DNA of 64,000 nucleotides from Tenuibacillus multivorans (GTDB taxonomy: Bacteria; Bacillota; Bacilli; Bacillales; Alkalibacillaceae), in assembly GCF_900103915.1 (NCBI RefSeq), contig NZ_FNIG01000009.1, forward strand, positions 59,508 through 123,507, in the 5' to 3' direction. A model generated the notes under the pieces. It was given only the letters and a program-made list of their open reading frames with translations. It was not told the origin of the DNA and ran no database searches. A program made the translations under genes and the position numbers. Below, piece after piece: positions 60,083 through 64,000 of the stretch. Each line of letters begins with the position of its first letter. Positions within the stretch are counted from its first letter, which is position 1.

Positions 60083-61846
60083 TTATGTTCGTAAAAAAGG
60101 GCAGCCTTTTTCCTTGAGTCGATTCGGAATATTTTTTATTGTAAAATCTCGAGGATCCAACTGCTCATTTACTTCATCCCAGTACAGTGGTGTTGCAACT
60201 GTTGCCTCTTTAGTAGCACGGGGCGAATAAGGCGCTACGATTGTCTTCCCGGGTGCATGCTGGATATAATCGACGTACAATCGATTGCCACGATTCTTCT
60301 TTAGACGTTCAATTGTAAAAGAGTCGGGATATTTTTCAACTAAAACATTGGCGACCGCCTCCATAAATTCGCGTGTATCATCAAAACTCATACTTTTAGG
60401 TTCAAGCGGAATATGAACTTGAAGACCAGTTCTCCCCGACGTTTTAACATAAGGTGTATAACCTTGATGTTCGACCATGTCTTTAATTAATTGAGCTGCG
60501 ATCACAGCAAATGAAAATTGCTTCAATGAGGGTGGATCTAGATCAAATACCATCTCATCTGGAAATTCACTATAAATGGTATGAAAAGGTACATGAAATT
60601 CAAGTGCCGCATGATTGCCAAACCATAACAGGCTTCTTAGATCCTGACAAAGAATATCCTCTTCATCATCATCACCCGCAATTGTTTGAATGTAGTCCGG
60701 TGCATAGTCAGGCAAATGCTTTTGATAAAACGAATGCTCCTCAATCCCATCTGGATACCGAATCATCGTTAATCGTTTATCTTTTAGTCTTGGAAGGAGG
60801 ATAGGCGCAACTTTCCGTAAATACAAGACATAATCTCGTTTATTCATCTCAGGGAACAAATATTTATCAGGCTTTGAAATCTCGATTTCTTTAGGTAGCT
60901 GTGCTAAACCGATATCCACTTGCTCTTTGGTACATTCATCAGGGTCTAAGTCAAAACGGAATTGATGGAAGGATGGCTCTCGAATGTCGCCATCCTTTGC
61001 GTTTAAACAATTTATATCAATACAAACACTTGGTTCAACTTCCCAAGAGAACCCGTTTATTTTTTGACCATTTTGTTGAATGAATGTGGTTAGCGTGTTT
61101 TTCCCATAATCTGGAAAACCATTTTTCACTTTGCCTAAATGAACCAACTCATTTTCATCCAAAATTTCAACGTCAAAGTAGTCATTATCCGTATTCCAAC
61201 CTGTAATCACACCAGAGACGATACGATAATTTTTGATTTTTAACCATTCCTTTGTTCGCTTACCTTCTTGATATGTTGAGTTTTCTTGTTTAACCACAAT
61301 GCCCTCACCTTGATGGAGATCCACAACGTCCTGTATATCTGATAAGTTATTAAATGATTCTACAAGATTAATCTGTTCGCTAAATTGAAAATCGCTCGCG
61401 TTTAAATGATTAAAAAGGCTTTCCAGTTGCTTACGACGGTCTTTAAAGTCCTTTTTTGCCATGGATGTCCCATTTATGCTTAAGAGGTCAAATACCATGA
61501 AGGTCGCGGGTCTATCTTTACTCGCCTTTTTGATTTTGTCCATTGATTTTAAACGGCCCCGCTGTTGTATCAATGAAAAGATTGCTTGGTACTTCGTTTG
61601 TAACACCACGATTTCGCCATCGAGAAAAATCGGAAGTTGGTCCTCAATCAATTCTTGATGTTCTTGACACCAGGCGATTACCTCCGGGAACGAAGGCGTC
61701 AAATCCGTCCCATTACGACTCCAGAGCTTGATTTGGTCCTTAGACCATTCGAGCCCACAGCGAAAGCCATCATATTTCACTTCATATGTCCAATTTTGTT
61801 GCTTCGGTGAATCTTCCACTAAGGTTGGCAGCATTGGTTTCCACAT
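60083..61846 (-). CDS. ligD: ATP-dependent DNA ligase D (ligase + primase-polymerase)
   Basis: 587 residues from ATG at 61846 (GGAAGG 9 nt upstream; ATG 61855 abuts it). N-terminal ligase domain with Lys24 in YEVKYDGFRC, DGEIVVLQ, EGIVVKQ and WLKIKN; C-terminal primase-polymerase domain with FDLDPPSL, KTSGRTGLQVHIP and HAPGKTIVAPYSPR. No 3'-phosphoesterase domain, as in B. subtilis LigD (ykoU). Repairs double-strand breaks with Ku. Divergent from ku. Confidence 0.95.
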   Translation of the reverse strand: MWKPMLPTLVEDSPKQQNWTYEVKYDGFRCGLEWSKDQIKLWSRNGTDLTPSFPEVIAWCQEHQELIEDQLPIFLDGEIVVLQTKYQAIFSLIQQRGRLKSMDKIKKASKDRPATFMVFDLLSINGTSMAKKDFKDRRKQLESLFNHLNASDFQFSEQINLVESFNNLSDIQDVVDLHQGEGIVVKQENSTYQEGKRTKEWLKIKNYRIVSGVITGWNTDNDYFDVEILDENELVHLGKVKNGFPDYGKNTLTTFIQQNGQKINGFSWEVEPSVCIDINCLNAKDGDIREPSFHQFRFDLDPDECTKEQVDIGLAQLPKEIEISKPDKYLFPEMNKRDYVLYLRKVAPILLPRLKDKRLTMIRYPDGIEEHSFYQKHLPDYAPDYIQTIAGDDDEEDILCQDLRSLLWFGNHAALEFHVPFHTIYSEFPDEMVFDLDPPSLKQFSFAVIAAQLIKDMVEHQGYTPYVKTSGRTGLQVHIPLEPKSMSFDDTREFMEAVANVLVEKYPDSFTIERLKKNRGNRLYVDYIQHAPGKTIVAPYSPRATKEATVATPLYWDEVNEQLDPRDFTIKNIPNRLKEKGCPFLRT

Positions 61847-61886
61847 GATTGTCATCCTTCCGTCGCGATTATTTTTTCTTAAACTT

Positions 61887-61915
61887 GAATGATTATGACA
61901 ACAAGGTAAAAACTA
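61887..61915 (+). promoter_or_regulatory. Possible sigma-G promoter of ku
   Basis: GAATG (61887-61891), 17 bp, AAAACTA (61909-61915) partly fits the sigma-G consensus. B. subtilis ku-ligD is forespore-expressed, which makes this plausible but unproven. The rest of the 108-bp ligD/ku gap shows no stronger promoter. Confidence 0.3.
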
Positions 61916-61954
61916 ATATCAAATCAGTATTATCAGTCCAAAAGAGGTGATGAA

Positions 61955-62821
61955 ATGCACACGATGTGGAAAGGAACCATTAGTTTTGGTTTAGTGAATA
62001 TACCGGTTAAACTGCATTCAGCAACTGAAAATAAAGATATTAAATTGCGGAATCTGCACAAAGAGTGTCAGTCGCCAATAAAATATGAAAAGGTCTGTCC
62101 TGTATGTGAAACTGAAGTCGGGAATGATGATATTGTTAAAGGATTTGAGTATACGAAAAATAAATTTGTTGTGCTTGAAGAAGAAGATTTAGAATCCATT
62201 AAGGAAGAAAAACATGATAAAGCAGTAGAAATTGTTGATTTTGTTCAATTAGAAGAGATTGATCCGATATATTTTGAGCGGAGCTATTATTTATCGCCAA
62301 ATGAAGGCGGGGCTAAGGCATACGGCTTGTTACGTCAAGCATTAAAGGATACGGGAAAAATCGGACTAGCCAAAATAACGATCCGTTCAAAAGAACACCT
62401 TGCCGTTGTACGGATTTACAATAATACTCTCGTTATGGAGACAATCCATTATCCAGATGAAGTACGCGATGTGCAAGAAGTCCCAAATGTTCCAGAAGAA
62501 GCGAATGTCGTTGAGAAGGAATTAGAAACAGCTAAAATGTTAATTGAACAGCTGACTACTGAGTTTGAACCAGAAAAATATACCGATGAATATCGCACAG
62601 CTTTACTCGATTTAATTGAGAAGAAAAAAGAAGGCGAAGAAATTGCGACTGCCAAAGAGCCAGAAAAGCCGGATAATGTTACGGATTTAATGGAGGCTCT
62701 AGAGAAATCGCTTGATAAAACGAAAAAAGGTAATAAAAAGACAACCGCCAACAAGAAGAAAACAACCACAACTAAAACGAAGAAAAAATCCACTGGACAA
62801 AAGAAAGCCAAGGCAACATAA
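61955..62821 (+). CDS. ku: Non-homologous end joining protein Ku
   Basis: 288 residues. Bacterial Ku core: MWKGTISFGLVNIPVKLHSA start, YFERSYYLSPNEGGAKAYGL, TIRSKEHLAVV. A cysteine pair CPVC in the bridge region. The end is a long Lys/Thr tail (from about residue 255), which in bacterial Ku proteins binds DNA ends. Homodimer that recruits LigD. AAAGAGGTG precedes ATG. Confidence 0.97.
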   Translation: MHTMWKGTISFGLVNIPVKLHSATENKDIKLRNLHKECQSPIKYEKVCPVCETEVGNDDIVKGFEYTKNKFVVLEEEDLESIKEEKHDKAVEIVDFVQLEEIDPIYFERSYYLSPNEGGAKAYGLLRQALKDTGKIGLAKITIRSKEHLAVVRIYNNTLVMETIHYPDEVRDVQEVPNVPEEANVVEKELETAKMLIEQLTTEFEPEKYTDEYRTALLDLIEKKKEGEEIATAKEPEKPDNVTDLMEALEKSLDKTKKGNKKTTANKKKTTTTKTKKKSTGQKKAKAT

Positions 62822-62899
62822 AAACGCGCAATGATGTAGAACCCCTTCCATTTTGATGTCATATATATGTATATGCTTTCGTAAAAGGGAGGGGCTACA

Positions 62900-63568
62900 T
62901 TGTCGAGATTTAGCCAAGATCCTATCCAACTGCAGCAACAGCTCATACATGTTAAAGCTGAATTAGATAAATATAAAAAACATTTAAAGGCCTATAAGCA
63001 TTCTTTTCGATATTCCAACATAAATCACTTAAAGGATGAAAATAAACAACTCCAAAAGCAAATTGATGAGTTGAATGGAACCTTAGCTGATTTAGAAGAT
63101 CAACTTGATGACAATAAAAATCAATTATCAGTCTCTCGTATAAAGACTTATATGTATCAATCGGCCCTTGAGCATATAGAGCAGGAGCAACAACAATTAT
63201 TGCAAGAAAAACATGAACTGATATCGAAGCAAAATGCTCAACAAAAACGCGTTGAAAATAACAAGAGCACCATTAAACAACAATCTTATCAATTGAACCA
63301 ATTAAAAGAGGCAAAGGAACAGCAATTATTTGAAATCAAAACATTAGAAGATACTATTCGTGTTTTAAGGATGGAAAATTCAGATCTACGTGAACATGAA
63401 GTCTTACTTAGGAAGACTTTCATTTCACAGTTAACGAATACACTGAAAAAAATTAGTGTAAATGGAAAAGAGCACAGCCAGCACATCGTTAAATTCGATT
63501 TAATTCATCAATTAGAACACAAACTAAGTCAGCTAGAAGAAGAGATTAAACAAATAGAACTGAAATAA
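62900..63568 (+). CDS. Long coiled-coil protein
   Basis: 222 residues from TTG at 62900 (GGGAGGGG upstream). Almost entirely coiled coil, Gln/Glu/Lys-rich (KDENKQLQKQIDELNGTLAD, EQEQQQLLQEKHELI, LEHKLSQLEEEIKQIELK), no TM or signal. No family recognised. 78 bp downstream of ku with its own SD, so possibly in the same transcript. Confidence 0.72.
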   Translation: MSRFSQDPIQLQQQLIHVKAELDKYKKHLKAYKHSFRYSNINHLKDENKQLQKQIDELNGTLADLEDQLDDNKNQLSVSRIKTYMYQSALEHIEQEQQQLLQEKHELISKQNAQQKRVENNKSTIKQQSYQLNQLKEAKEQQLFEIKTLEDTIRVLRMENSDLREHEVLLRKTFISQLTNTLKKISVNGKEHSQHIVKFDLIHQLEHKLSQLEEEIKQIELK

Positions 63569-63614
63569 GGGAATTGGAAATTTTAAGCTGGATCTGATCA
63601 ATCAGCCGAAATTA

Positions 63615-63651
63615 TAAAAAAATGACTGGCTGTTTTGGCAGCCAGTCATTT
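63615..63651. terminator. Terminator, strongest on the minus strand
   Basis: AATGACTGGCTG (63621-63632) pairs perfectly with CAGCCAGTCATT (63639-63650). On the minus strand eight Ts follow; the plus strand has a poor T-run. Implies leftward transcription from the element at the window's right edge. Confidence 0.85.
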
Positions 63652-63751
63652 ATGTTATAACGTATCTTTCTCAACGGGTTTGTCAAATAAAGTGTGTAAG
63701 TAGTTTCCTATATAAAAAGCAGCCACTTGATTATTAGAGTACGAGAACGTC

Positions 63752-64000
63752 TCAGACAACTTTAGGTTCAGCCACAGCTTTGCTGCTTGCCATTGACCGT
63801 AGCGCCCGATTCTTAGTGTTCGGTGGTTGGGGTAACGGGGCCCCAGCCGTCCGAATACTTAGAATCGATTTGTCCGTGTTATACTTTCTTTCAGATAAGC
63901 CTTCAGGCTTTATTTTTGGGCTTACCTGCATTGTAACCACAACACGGACAAAAGCGAAGGTCAATGGTGGCGTACCTGAGACGAGCTCTATTTCAGCTGT
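63752..64000 (-). CDS. C-terminal fragment of an unrecognised gene, possibly an insertion-sequence protein (TnpB-like)
   Basis: The frame is open from the window edge to TGA at 63752, about 82 codons. Its first residues (TAEIELVSGTPP) recall the GTAEI-type end of IS200/IS605 TnpB proteins, and the DNA is richer in G+C than its surroundings. The same bases form very long hairpins, so part of this frame may be a noncoding right end rather than protein. Weak call; the gene body is off the window. Confidence 0.35.
   Translation of the reverse strand, partial: TAEIELVSGTPPLTFAFVRVVVTMQVSPKIKPEGLSERKYNTDKSILSIRTAGAPLPQPPNTKNRALRSMASSKAVAEPKVV
63808..63952 (-). ncRNA. Highly structured element (possible transposon end or omega RNA)
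   Basis: Arms 63808-63832 and 63841-63866 pair over about 25 bp with few mismatches. A second stem, 63869-63880 with 63941-63952 (TTTGTCCGTGTT/AACACGGACAAA), is a perfect 12 bp and encloses further small hairpins (AAGCC/GGCTT). Unlike any other region in the window. Structure seen by eye; class is inference. Confidence 0.4.

Overview
This window is chromosomal DNA of a low-GC, spore-forming member of the Bacillaceae. Gene order, T-rich promoters, strong AGGAGG ribosome sites and the sporulation genes (alpha/beta-type SASP, CotO, CotZ, RefZ) all fit. The many acidic proteins suggest a halotolerant genus of the Halobacillus/Virgibacillus/Alkalibacillus kind. That genus guess is inference only.

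Layout. 1-18.6 kb follows the Bacillus subtilis acuA-tyrS-rpsD-ytsP-refZ-ezrA-nifZ-thiI-SASP order, with a class A PBP, a UPF0182 membrane protein and a cysteine-rich MarR/permease cassette inserted. 18.7-21 kb holds a broken DUF2975 gene with its XRE partner and a secreted glycosidase-like protein. 21.4-43.5 kb matches the B. subtilis yjbC-to-yjcH region: yjbC, spx, TerC, mecA, cls, coiA, pepF, spxH, yjbI, yjbK, relQ, nadF, yjbO, a SEDS protein, mgtE, fabI, cotO, cotZ, yjcF, yjcG, yjcH. 43.6-56 kb carries yutG, pcp, a bacillopeptidase F-like subtilase, a zinc-ribbon pair, the pxpBAC 5-oxoprolinase genes and cstA with a CcpA site. 56-58.7 kb is an ArsA/Get3-type ATPase operon with vicinal-cysteine partners. 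58.9-62.8 kb has an amidase/holin pair and the Ku/LigD end-joining genes. The right edge shows a highly structured, higher-GC element that looks like the end of an insertion sequence.

How genes connect. Spx, its adaptor SpxH and the ClpC adaptor MecA lie within 8 kb, but mecA carries an in-frame TAG where the family has Trp. Pcp releases pyroglutamate and PxpABC hydrolyses it. NifZ feeds sulfur to ThiI.

Most unusual observations. (1) Four intergenic arrays, each directly downstream of a rho-independent terminator, repeat an 11-nt core every 20-22 bp (mostly exactly 21). The core differs between loci but all fit WACNYNRAYAR, one array being inverted. (2) A thioredoxin-like ORF in the ArsA-ATPase operon is interrupted by an in-frame TGA next to a Cys codon and followed at the right distance by a SECIS-like hairpin, making it a candidate selenoprotein. 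(3) A MarR regulator with CCxxCC, a COG0701 permease and a 42-residue peptide with three CC pairs form a likely undescribed metal or metalloid cassette.
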